DNA from: Flammeovirgaceae bacterium
GTDB lineage: Bacteria; Bacteroidota; Bacteroidia; Cytophagales; Cyclobacteriaceae
Assembly: GCA_015180985.1 (NCBI GenBank)
Contig: CP054185.1
Span: 2,231,225-2,295,224, forward strand
Direction: 5' to 3'
Length of the DNA: 64,000 bases
The first letter of the stretch is position 1. Each line of letters begins with the position of its first letter. A model generated the notes under the pieces. It ran no database searches and was not told the origin of the DNA. It was given only the letters and a program-made list of their open reading frames with translations. The position numbers and the translations under genes were made by a program. Below are positions 17,073-25,059 of the stretch, piece after piece.

Positions 17073-18167
17073 TCAGAGATTCCCCCGCAACGCCTGCTCA
17101 CGTTCAATGGATTCAAACAAGGCTTTGAAGTTACCCTTACCGAATGATTTGGCCCCATTGCGTTCAATGATTTCAAAGAACACGGTAGGCCTGTCCTGTA
17201 CGGGTTTGGTAAATATCTGCAACAGATACCCTTCTTCATCCCGGTCGATGAGGATATTCAGCTTCTTAAGTTCCTCCAGACTCTCATTTATTTTTCCGAC
17301 CCTGTCGAGCACATCCTCGTAATAGGTTTCCGGCACATACAGAAACTCAACCCCGCGCCTCCGCAATTCGCCAACGGTGTGGATGATGTCATCGGTAGCG
17401 ATGGCAATGTGCTGCACTCCGGGTCCTTTGTAATAATCAAGATACTCTTCTATCTGCGACTTTTTCTTGCCCTGGGCAGGTTCGTTAATCGGAAACTTAA
17501 TGTACCCGTTTCCGTTCGAAACCACTTTTGACATAAGTGCGCTGTACTCGGTGGAAATGTCTTTATCATCAAACGTTACCAGCAGGCTGAAGCCCATTAC
17601 TTTTTCATAAAACTCCACCCAGGTGTTCATCTTGCCCAATTCCACATTGCCCACGCAGTGGTCAACATATTTTAACCCGATAGGCTGTGCCTTGTAATTG
17701 CTTTGCCGCGGTTTGTATCCGGGCAGGAAGGGGCCTTTGTAATTCTTGCGTTCCACAAACGTGTGAATGGTTTCGCCATAGGTTTTTATTGATGAAACCA
17801 CTACCTCACCGAATTCATCGGTAAGCACTTCGGGTTTGCGGGCGATTTCGGCTCCCCGCATTACGGTTTCTTCAAACGATTTGCGGGCATCGTCTACCCA
17901 CAAGGCGAGTACTTTTACACCATCGCCATGTTTGCGCACGTGCTCGGAGATTTCCGAATCAGGCTGTAGCGAGGTAGTCAGCACCAGCGTAATCTTACCC
18001 TGCCGCAACACGTACGAGGCCCGGTCGCGCACACCGGTTTCAGGGCCGGCATAGGCTATCAGGTTGAATCCGAAGGCATACTGATAATACAAGGCTGATT
18101 GTTTGGCATTGCCTACATAAAATTCAATGTGGTCGGTGCCGTTAATGGGTAGAAAATCGGTTGCCAT
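17073..18167 (-). CDS. hpd: 4-hydroxyphenylpyruvate dioxygenase
   Basis: 364 residues with two vicinal-oxygen-chelate domains. The Fe(II) ligands are His170 (YVDHCVG), His253 (GVQHIAIAT) and Glu332 (FFEIIERNG). It converts 4-hydroxyphenylpyruvate to homogentisate with O2 and CO2 release in tyrosine catabolism. Homogentisate dioxygenase is not in the window. Other aromatic amino-acid catabolic genes (20963, 22247) lie 3-5 kb downstream but not in the same operon. Confidence 0.96.
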   Translation of the reverse strand: MATDFLPINGTDHIEFYVGNAKQSALYYQYAFGFNLIAYAGPETGVRDRASYVLRQGKITLVLTTSLQPDSEISEHVRKHGDGVKVLALWVDDARKSFEETVMRGAEIARKPEVLTDEFGEVVVSSIKTYGETIHTFVERKNYKGPFLPGYKPRQSNYKAQPIGLKYVDHCVGNVELGKMNTWVEFYEKVMGFSLLVTFDDKDISTEYSALMSKVVSNGNGYIKFPINEPAQGKKKSQIEEYLDYYKGPGVQHIAIATDDIIHTVGELRRRGVEFLYVPETYYEDVLDRVGKINESLEELKKLNILIDRDEEGYLLQIFTKPVQDRPTVFFEIIERNGAKSFGKGNFKALFESIEREQALRGNL

Positions 18168-18368
18168 AACTACAAAGGTTTGCTTGCTGTAAAGTTAAGG
18201 GTAAACCGGTAAGGTTATTACCGTAAACAGGAATTTCGGGCAATCAGTATAGGAGAAAATATTGTTTTAGCCTATGGCTTTATTTATGCTTTCTGCCTTA
18301 TAAAATTTTGCATTTGAGAATTGCCATTTAACTTCTTAAGATTGTTGCCAAAACAGGTATAGCTGATT

Positions 18369-18725
18369 ATGGACATTAAAGCGCTGGATAAAGCCCTGCA
18401 GGAAATTGTAAAAGCCCGGGCCGAACTGAAGAAGATTGACTATAACAATCCTCAATACGATGATTTGGAGGAAAAACTGCATGATATGGAAGACGACTTT
18501 CAGGATGCGTATGGCGAATACCTTGAAGGCGTATTGCAGAAAGTGCACGATGAGCATTGCCCCGACAGCGATGTGCTGATGCCCATTGCTTACCTGGGCG
18601 ATGGTGTGCCGGTTGAACTGGAAAAATTGCCCGGCAAGGATGTTCGGCTTGCGCTGGAGGTAAACCCGCTTCGTATTTATTTGAAGCTAAAAGATAAACA
18701 GCAACTGGTGTGGGAAGGGAGGTAG
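18369..18725 (+). CDS. Conserved small acidic protein of unknown function
   Basis: 118 residues. The first half is an acidic coiled-coil-like helix (LDKALQEIVKARAELKKI, then an Asp/Glu-rich stretch), and the second half is a small beta part (LMPIAYLGDG, VRLALEVNPLRIYLKLKD). It has no signal peptide or membrane segment, so it is cytoplasmic. Codon use resembles its neighbours and the frame is well bounded, with its end facing trpS. I do not recognise a named domain. Confidence 0.75.
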   Translation: MDIKALDKALQEIVKARAELKKIDYNNPQYDDLEEKLHDMEDDFQDAYGEYLEGVLQKVHDEHCPDSDVLMPIAYLGDGVPVELEKLPGKDVRLALEVNPLRIYLKLKDKQQLVWEGR

Positions 18726-18818
18726 TAGTTGTTGGTTGTTAGTTCTTAGTTCTTGGTTCTTGGTTGCCAGGGTTATAATACGAGCAATCAGTAACCACCA
18801 ACTAACAACCATCAACTA
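18726..18818. repeat. Inverted repeat in convergent intergenic gap (possible bidirectional terminator)
   Basis: Arms 18726-18744 and 18800-18818 are complementary at 18 of 19 positions with a 55-nt loop. The arms are built from T/G-rich units (GTTGGTTGTTAGTT), and a degenerate TTCTTAGTTCTTGG run fills the loop. The repeat starts right after one stop and ends 4 nt before the trpS stop, so it may end transcription from both sides. Confidence 0.55.
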
Positions 18819-18822
18819 TTAA

Positions 18823-19794
18823 CTAACTATAGCCTAGCTTTTTTCTTACCCGGTTAAGCACTTCCCGTGCAATTACCCGCGCTTTCTCTTCGCCCTGAAC
18901 AAGTTTCTTCTCCAGTTCATCCGGGTTGGCGTAGTAGTAGTTGAAAGCCTTTCGTTCTTCGGCAAACTTTTGTAGTATCAGTTCATACAATTCCTGTTTG
19001 GCATGCCCGTATCCGTAATTTCCGGCCAGGTATTTTTTTCTCATTGCCTCGCGTTGCTCGGGTGTTGCCAGCAGGCTATAAATCGCAAAGGTTGTGTCTT
19101 TGCCCGGGTCTTTAGGTTGTTCCAGCGGAGTGCTGTCGGAAATAATAGATTTGATCTGTTTTAGTAATTCTTTATCGGGCAGGAAAATGTCAATAATATT
19201 TCCGTACGATTTGCTCATCTTCTGTCCGTCCGTACCCGGGATGGTCATGACCTGCTCCTCAATTTTTGCTTCAGGTACTACAAAAGTTTCTCCATACTGA
19301 TTATTGAATGCCGTGGCAATGTCGCGGGTCATTTCAAGGTGTTGTTTCTGATCCTTTCCTACAGGCACGATTTCGGCATCATACAAAATGATATCCGCGG
19401 TCATCAGCACGGGGTAGGTAAATAATCCGGCATTCACATCTGCCAGGCGGTCGGCCTTATCTTTAAACGAGTGCGCATTGGCCAGCATCGGGTAAGGGGT
19501 AAAGCAGTTGAGGTACCAGGTAAGTTCGCACACTTCGGGTATGCGCGACTGGCGGTAAAGGAAATTTTTATCTGTATCAAACCCAAAAGCCAGCCAGGCG
19601 GCTGCCACAGCCCGTACATTATCTATGCGTGTTTGGGTATCCTTTATCGAGGTAAGGGAATGTAAATCGGCAATAAAAAAGAAGGACTCATTTTCCGGTT
19701 TCTTTGAAAGATGAATGGCCGGAATAATGGCCCCCAGCAGGTTGCCAAGGTGGGGCCTGCCGCTGCTTTGTATGCCGGTTAGAATGCGTGTCAT
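18823..19794 (-). CDS. trpS: Tryptophan-tRNA ligase
   Basis: 323 residues, normal for bacterial TrpRS. The class I HIGH-type motif is HLGN (15-18, after TGIQSSGRP) and the KMSKS loop is at 192-196. The segment VPVGKDQKQHLEMTRDIA is characteristic of TrpRS. It charges tRNA-Trp with tryptophan in the cytoplasm. The gene is divergent from the DUF1573 protein at 19863 and converges with the small protein at 18369. Confidence 0.97.
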   Translation of the reverse strand: MTRILTGIQSSGRPHLGNLLGAIIPAIHLSKKPENESFFFIADLHSLTSIKDTQTRIDNVRAVAAAWLAFGFDTDKNFLYRQSRIPEVCELTWYLNCFTPYPMLANAHSFKDKADRLADVNAGLFTYPVLMTADIILYDAEIVPVGKDQKQHLEMTRDIATAFNNQYGETFVVPEAKIEEQVMTIPGTDGQKMSKSYGNIIDIFLPDKELLKQIKSIISDSTPLEQPKDPGKDTTFAIYSLLATPEQREAMRKKYLAGNYGYGHAKQELYELILQKFAEERKAFNYYYANPDELEKKLVQGEEKARVIAREVLNRVRKKLGYS

Positions 19795-19837
19795 AATTCT
19801 GCAAATAAATGAAATAAAGCGGTAATGATTTAAGTTT

Positions 19838-19845
19838 TACTTTTG
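19838..19845 (+). promoter_or_regulatory. -7 promoter box for the DUF1573 gene
   Basis: TACTTTTG matches TAnnTTTG and lies 17 nt upstream of the ATG at 19863. No TTG -33 element with proper spacing was found. Confidence 0.35.
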
Positions 19846-19862
19846 TAAACTAAAAGTTTGAA

Positions 19863-20945
19863 ATGAGCAGAGTTGGTTTGATAGGATTAATGGTTTTGTT
19901 CACCGCATCGCTAGTTGCCCAAATAGCAAAGCCGGTGCGGTTTACTGAAGAAATATTTGACTTTGGCAACATTATAGAGGAAGACGGGCCGGTAACACAC
20001 GCCTTTTCGCTCACGAATTCTTCCGATAAACCCGTGATGATACTTTCGGTAAAACCGTCCTGCGGGTGCACAACACCGGAGTGGTCGAAAGAGCCAATCC
20101 TGCCCGGTAAAACCGGCATGGTAAAAGCACAGTACGACCCCAAGGGGCGGCCCGGGTATTTTCATAAATCCTTAACCGTTACTACTGATTATGATGGGCA
20201 GCCGATAACCCTTTACATCAAAGGCCAGGTTGTTTCACGAAACGTATCATCCACCTCTTCAGAGTACCAGGCGGTCAGCGGCATGCTGCGTTTCAGAAGT
20301 TTATCGGTTAACCTGGGAAAGGTTTTCAGGAAGGATGAGTTTACCCAGCGCAATGTTGATTTTGTGAATGCTGGCGATAAAACCATAACCTACCTAGATA
20401 AATTTGATGCCCCTGCACACATTCGTGTGGAAGTTGTTCCGAAAACCATTCAGCCGGGACAGCGGGGCGAGATCCGGATGGGGTATAACGGATTGAAGAA
20501 GGGGCTGTACGGTTTTCATCAGGATAAGATTACGCTTTACACGGATGATGAAACGCAGCCGGCCAAATCGTTTACCGTGTATGCCACACTGGAGGATTAC
20601 TTTGTTCCGCTTTCAGCGAAAGAACTGGCCAATGCCCCGCAACTATACATCACCGAACTGAATGTGGATGTGGGCAACATCCGGTTCAAACAATCGGCTG
20701 TAAAAGAAATTGTGTTTACCAATGTGGGAAAGTCGGTTTTGGAGATACGCAACATCCAGGGTAATTGTTCGTGTCTGGAGGCCGTAGTTGATAAAGAAAA
20801 CCTGAAGCCGGGCGAGAGCGGTACGATAAAAATTACGTTTACTCCGGAAGATCGGAAAGGAACCCAAACCAAAGCCGTAACGGTGTATTCCAACGACCCG
20901 CAAAATCCGGTGCAACGGATTATGGTGGCGGGGTATGCAGAGTAA
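19863..20945 (+). CDS. Exported DUF1573 repeat protein
   Basis: 360 residues. A signal peptide (1-20, ending LVAQ) is followed by Ig-like DUF1573 units. The first carries KPSCGCTTPEW (Cys67/Cys69) and PGKTGMVKAQYDPKGRPG; the last carries NIQGNCSCLEA and PGESGTIKITFTPEDRKG. The CGC/CSC pairs and the final NDPQNPV strand are family hallmarks. DUF1573 proteins are common, abundant envelope proteins of Bacteroidota without a defined biochemical function. It stands alone, divergent from trpS. Confidence 0.88.
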   Translation: MSRVGLIGLMVLFTASLVAQIAKPVRFTEEIFDFGNIIEEDGPVTHAFSLTNSSDKPVMILSVKPSCGCTTPEWSKEPILPGKTGMVKAQYDPKGRPGYFHKSLTVTTDYDGQPITLYIKGQVVSRNVSSTSSEYQAVSGMLRFRSLSVNLGKVFRKDEFTQRNVDFVNAGDKTITYLDKFDAPAHIRVEVVPKTIQPGQRGEIRMGYNGLKKGLYGFHQDKITLYTDDETQPAKSFTVYATLEDYFVPLSAKELANAPQLYITELNVDVGNIRFKQSAVKEIVFTNVGKSVLEIRNIQGNCSCLEAVVDKENLKPGESGTIKITFTPEDRKGTQTKAVTVYSNDPQNPVQRIMVAGYAE

Positions 20946-20962
20946 GTAATGTATTGTAATGC

Positions 20963-22180
20963 TTACACAAACGCCTGAATGCCCGTAATCTCCTTGCCTA
21001 AAATCAACAAGTGAATGTCGTGCGTGCCCTCGTAGGTAATTACCGATTCGAGGTTGGCCATGTGGCGCATGATGGGGTATTCACCGGTAATGCCCATACC
21101 ACCATGTATCTGGCGTGCCTCGCGAGCAATTTCGAGCGCAACGTGTACATTGTTCCGTTTCGCTAACGATATCTGCGCGGTGGTGGCTTTGCCTTCATTC
21201 ATTAACGTTCCCAGTCGCCAGTTCAATAATTGTGCTTTGGTGATTTCGGTAAGCATCTCGGCCAGTTTTTTCTGAACAAGCTGGAAAGAGGCAATCGGTT
21301 TGCCGAACTGGATGCGCTCCAGTGCATACTTCCGTGCCGACTCATAACAATCCATAGCTGCACCAATGGCTCCCCACGCAATGCCGTAGCGGGCCGAGTC
21401 GAGGCACATCATCGGTGCGCCCAGGCCGTTCTTGCCGGGCAGCAGGTTATCCTTCGGCACTTTTACATTATCAAAAACCAGTTCACCGGTAGTGCTGGCC
21501 CGCAGCGACCACTTGCCGTGTGTTTCGGGTGTGGTAAATCCGGGCATGCCGCGTTCAACAATCAAACCGTGGATGCGGCCCTGTTCGTTCTTGGCCCAAA
21601 CTACCGCAATGTCAGCCTTGGGTGAATTGGAAATCCACATCTTGGCGCCATTCAGCAGGTAATGGTCGCCCATGTCTTTAAAGTTGGTTACCATGCCCGA
21701 TGGGTTGGAACCATGGTCGGGTTCGGTCAACCCGAAACATCCGAGCCATTCGCCTGAAGCGAGTTTTGGTAGATATTTCTTTCGCTGTTGTTCATTGCCA
21801 AACTTGTAAATGGGATACATTACCAGCGAGCCCTGCACCGATGCGGTTGACCGCATGCCGCTGTCGCCACGCTCAATCTCCTGCATAATGAGCCCATAGG
21901 AGATGTAATCCAGTCCGCCACAGCCATATTCCACCGGCAGGGTAGGGCCAAATGCGCCAATCTCCCCGAATTTCTTCACGATTTCGTACGGAAAATGCGC
22001 ACGTTGCGCCCAGTCTTCGATATACGGACTGATTTCGCGTTTTACGAAATCGCGTATGGAACTGCGAATGAGCTTATGCTCTTCGGTAAGCAATGAATCA
22101 AGTGCATAAAAATCGGGGTGGTCGAACGTATCCTGTTTCAGGGATTTCCTGGCTTTTGCTTCGGCAGTATGCGATACCAT
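20963..22180 (-). CDS. gcdH: Glutaryl-CoA dehydrogenase (acyl-CoA dehydrogenase family)
   Basis: 405 residues of the acyl-CoA dehydrogenase fold. The flavin-binding FGLTEPDHGSNPSGM and WISNSPKADI segments are present. The C-terminus YEGTHDIHLLILGKEITG contains the catalytic base Glu384 in the form typical of glutaryl-CoA dehydrogenase. It oxidises and decarboxylates glutaryl-CoA to crotonyl-CoA in lysine and tryptophan degradation, passing electrons to ETF. It is divergent from tryptophan 2,3-dioxygenase (22247), which acts at the start of tryptophan breakdown. A shared control region with a GC-rich hairpin lies between them. Another short-chain acyl-CoA specificity cannot be excluded. Confidence 0.88.
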   Translation of the reverse strand: MVSHTAEAKARKSLKQDTFDHPDFYALDSLLTEEHKLIRSSIRDFVKREISPYIEDWAQRAHFPYEIVKKFGEIGAFGPTLPVEYGCGGLDYISYGLIMQEIERGDSGMRSTASVQGSLVMYPIYKFGNEQQRKKYLPKLASGEWLGCFGLTEPDHGSNPSGMVTNFKDMGDHYLLNGAKMWISNSPKADIAVVWAKNEQGRIHGLIVERGMPGFTTPETHGKWSLRASTTGELVFDNVKVPKDNLLPGKNGLGAPMMCLDSARYGIAWGAIGAAMDCYESARKYALERIQFGKPIASFQLVQKKLAEMLTEITKAQLLNWRLGTLMNEGKATTAQISLAKRNNVHVALEIAREARQIHGGMGITGEYPIMRHMANLESVITYEGTHDIHLLILGKEITGIQAFV

Positions 22181-22199
22181 AGGTTTTTAGTTATTTAGT

Positions 22200-22215
22200 G
22201 CCTGCGTCCGCAGGC
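22200..22215. repeat. Short GC-rich perfect hairpin between divergent genes
   Basis: GCCTGCG (22200-22206) and CGCAGGC (22209-22215) form a perfect 7-bp stem with a 2-nt loop, followed by another AGGCG. Such CCTGC/GCAGG palindromes are common intergenic elements in Bacteroidota. It may be an operator or a dispersed repeat; the sequence alone does not tell. Confidence 0.45.
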
Positions 22216-22246
22216 AGGCGCAATTTAATGAAACCCATCGATAACC

Positions 22247-23197
22247 GTGAATCCGCACCAGAAGCCAGCTACCCAAACCGACCTGAACGAGCAACTGAAA
22301 AAACTCAAGGAAAAGTATGATGTAATGGGCCAGGATTTATCGGCCTACCTGGATGGCCTGCTCTATTCGGATTACCTTACCTATTGGGATTACATCCACC
22401 TCGATACCCTGCTAAGCCTGCAAAACCCCAAGACCCGGTTTAAAGATGAAACCGTCTTTATCGTCTACCACCAGATTACCGAATTGTATTTCCGCCTGGT
22501 GTTGTGGGAGATTGAGCAAATTGCTTCAGCAGCAAACCTGAATGAAAAATTTTTTACCGAACGCCTGGATCGCATCATCCGCTATTTCCGCCACCTGGAA
22601 AACTCCTTCGATATTATGGTTGACGGCATGGAGAAGGATCAGTTTTTGAAGTTCCGCATGGCGCTCCTTCCGGCAAGTGGCTTCCAATCGGCCCAATACC
22701 GGTTTATCGAAATCTGTTCAACCGATATGATAAACCTGGTGAGCATTGCCGACCGGCCAACTGTTAAAAACCCTGAAGATGTTGAGGAGGTAGTTAAAAA
22801 ATTATACTGGCGCAGCGGTGCTACCGAACTGGCCACCGGAAAGAAGACTTTAACCCTGCGGCAATTCGAAGAAAAGTACATGAATGAGTTTCGCAGACTT
22901 GGCGATCAGTACCGCAACACTAATTTACTGAAACTTTATCAGCGCAACTTTAAAGGCAATACCGAGGTGATTAATCGCCTGCGCGACTTTGATACGCTGG
23001 CCAATGTGTTGTGGCCGCTGGCCCATATGAAATCAGCCGGTCGTTACCTGCAAAAAGATCCGGAGGATATTAAAGCTACCGGTGGCACCAACTGGCAAAA
23101 ATACCTTCCACCCCGGTTTCAAAAGATCATATTCTTCCCTGAATTATGGACCGAACAAGAGAAAGCCGAGTGGGGCAAGGCAGCTTTTGTGCGGTAG
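22247..23197 (+). CDS. kynA: Tryptophan 2,3-dioxygenase
   Basis: 316 residues from GTG 22247; an in-frame stop at 22229 leaves no longer option. Recognisable segments are YLTYWDYIHLDTLLSLQ, the heme-side VYHQITELYFRLVLWEI and SGFQSAQYRFIEI, all typical of the tetrameric heme dioxygenase. It opens the indole ring of L-tryptophan to N-formylkynurenine with O2. No other kynurenine-pathway gene is adjacent, but the divergent glutaryl-CoA dehydrogenase could act further down the same route. Confidence 0.93.
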   Translation: MNPHQKPATQTDLNEQLKKLKEKYDVMGQDLSAYLDGLLYSDYLTYWDYIHLDTLLSLQNPKTRFKDETVFIVYHQITELYFRLVLWEIEQIASAANLNEKFFTERLDRIIRYFRHLENSFDIMVDGMEKDQFLKFRMALLPASGFQSAQYRFIEICSTDMINLVSIADRPTVKNPEDVEEVVKKLYWRSGATELATGKKTLTLRQFEEKYMNEFRRLGDQYRNTNLLKLYQRNFKGNTEVINRLRDFDTLANVLWPLAHMKSAGRYLQKDPEDIKATGGTNWQKYLPPRFQKIIFFPELWTEQEKAEWGKAAFVR

Positions 23198-23246
23198 CTG
23201 ACAGGTTAGCAGAATTTCGTACCTTGGATATGAAAATCCGCGTACC

Positions 23247-25019
23247 GTGAAGGCGTTGATCTTACTTAAGGTGTTGCTGGTACTATCGGCCGGTGCTTTT
23301 GCCCAGGGCTTTACGCGGCAAACCTGGCACGACCCGGAGAAAAAGAACCTGAAAGAAGTGTTTGTGGTAAAAGATACCGTGCGTAATGTGATGCACGGAC
23401 GCTATACCTCGTACTTCGTTAATGGCAATATTGAATCGAAAGGGTTTTTTGCCAATAACGAAACTACAGGAGTTTGGGAATTCTTTTATGAATCGGGCAA
23501 CCTTAAAATGCGCGGGGCTTTGCGAAACAATACCAACTTTGGGCATTGGGAGTATTTTTATGAAAGCGGCACCAAAAGCATGGAAGGCACCGTAAACGGA
23601 AAAAGTCGTGAAGGCGACTGGACGATGTATTATGAAAACGGGTCGATAAAAGATACAGGAAGTTATAAAAACAACCAGCGTACCGGGGTATGGAAATCAT
23701 TTTATGAAGATGGTGTTCTGAAAAGCGAAGGCGATTATACCGATGATTACGGTCGCTGTACGGAATACTACCATTCCGGAAAAGTAGCCGGTGAAGGACC
23801 CAAGTCGGGCACCAAACCGGTTGGGCACTGGCGCTATTATTCTGAGAAGGATGGTACACTGCAAAGTGAAGGCGATTATGAAAACGGCAAGAAGCAGGGC
23901 TTGTGGATTACATACTTTCCTTCAGGAAGAATTGCCGCACAAGGAACGTATACCGATGGCGAACCCGAGGGTCAGTGGGAATATTATTTCGAAGATGGAA
24001 GCGTAAGTTCATCGGGCGAGTTTGTTGGCGGGCAAAAAAACGGATACTGGGTCTCGCAGGCGAAAGATGGAAAGAAGATCAGCGAAGTAACCTTTGTCAG
24101 CGGAAGGGGAGAATACCGGGAATATTACCCCAGCGGGAAATTAAAAGTTACCGGACTGGTAGTAGATAATAAACGCGAGGGGCTATGGAATTTTTTTTAT
24201 GAAGACGGTAAAAAAGAAGGTGAATGCGAGTACCTAAATAGCAAAGGAATATACAAAGGCTATTATCCCAATGGGGCACTTCAAACAAAAGGCGAACTGA
24301 ACGATGACGTGCGGGTGGGCACCTGGGAAATTTATGAACCCGATGGTACGCTTACGGGATACTATAAACCTTTTTACGACCAGAAAAAGTTAAGCAACGA
24401 GATTGTTTCTTTAAGCCAGCGTAAAACAGTAGCCCGCAAGGCAAACCGCTTTACCTACTTTGATGAACGTACCAACGAATTTCGCGGGGTAATCATTGGC
24501 GGAAACCCAATGTTTATGTTTGCCGGGCGGCTGCCGCTGGCTGTGGAATTTTATTCGCAGGAACGCCTGGGGCACGAATTTGAGTTTGTAGGCATTCGCG
24601 ATCCATTCTTTACGGCTGACGATAAAATTGCACCCAATAAATTGTTTGAACGGGGCTATTCCATGGCTATCCGCCAGAAATTCTATAATCCTATAAAAGC
24701 CGGAATGTGGTATTTCGGTCATGAAATCCGGTTTACCAATGTAGGCCACTTTATAAATCAGGAAGTAGCACCCGGCAGCATCGTCACATTCAGTTCATCG
24801 GAACAACGCATTCAGTATGGTATTGTTTTGGGCTACCGGGTTATGCAGCGCAATAATGCGGGTGGGTTTACATTAGATGTTTTTCTTTCCGGCAATCTGG
24901 GCTACCGCAACTTTGATGCTCCCCCCGGTAATGAACAATACTTCAGTGATGTCAATCAGCAATCGCTGGCCGGCACGCTTAACGTTGGTCTCAATTTCGG
25001 TAACATTTTCTCGCAGTGA
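23247..25019 (+). CDS. Exported MORN-repeat protein with C-terminal barrel-like domain
   Basis: 590 residues from GTG 23247. A signal peptide (MKALILLKVLLVLSAGAFAQ) is followed by about 13 repeats of 22-24 residues (YFVNGNIESKG, YYENGSIKDTG, YFPSGRIAAQG) to about residue 375. These are the MORN_2 variant also seen in YwqK-type proteins. The last 180 residues are different: strands such as FEFVGIRDPF, GMWYFGHEIRF, YGIVLGYRV and LNVGLNFGN suggest an outer-membrane beta-barrel or plug domain. This combination is a Bacteroidota surface-protein type; its role is unknown. Alternative reading: a purely extracellular beta-rich domain. Confidence 0.8.
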   Translation: MKALILLKVLLVLSAGAFAQGFTRQTWHDPEKKNLKEVFVVKDTVRNVMHGRYTSYFVNGNIESKGFFANNETTGVWEFFYESGNLKMRGALRNNTNFGHWEYFYESGTKSMEGTVNGKSREGDWTMYYENGSIKDTGSYKNNQRTGVWKSFYEDGVLKSEGDYTDDYGRCTEYYHSGKVAGEGPKSGTKPVGHWRYYSEKDGTLQSEGDYENGKKQGLWITYFPSGRIAAQGTYTDGEPEGQWEYYFEDGSVSSSGEFVGGQKNGYWVSQAKDGKKISEVTFVSGRGEYREYYPSGKLKVTGLVVDNKREGLWNFFYEDGKKEGECEYLNSKGIYKGYYPNGALQTKGELNDDVRVGTWEIYEPDGTLTGYYKPFYDQKKLSNEIVSLSQRKTVARKANRFTYFDERTNEFRGVIIGGNPMFMFAGRLPLAVEFYSQERLGHEFEFVGIRDPFFTADDKIAPNKLFERGYSMAIRQKFYNPIKAGMWYFGHEIRFTNVGHFINQEVAPGSIVTFSSSEQRIQYGIVLGYRVMQRNNAGGFTLDVFLSGNLGYRNFDAPPGNEQYFSDVNQQSLAGTLNVGLNFGNIFSQ

Positions 25020-25024
25020 TAACC

Positions 25025-25032
25025 TATCTTTG
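25025..25032 (+). promoter_or_regulatory. -7 promoter box for the FAD oxidoreductase
   Basis: TATCTTTG matches TAnnTTTG exactly, 27 nt before the ATG at 25060, in the short gap after the MORN gene. No clear -33 element was found. Confidence 0.35.
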
Positions 25033-25059
25033 CAGGCCTGAAGGTTAACTCCCTTCCTC

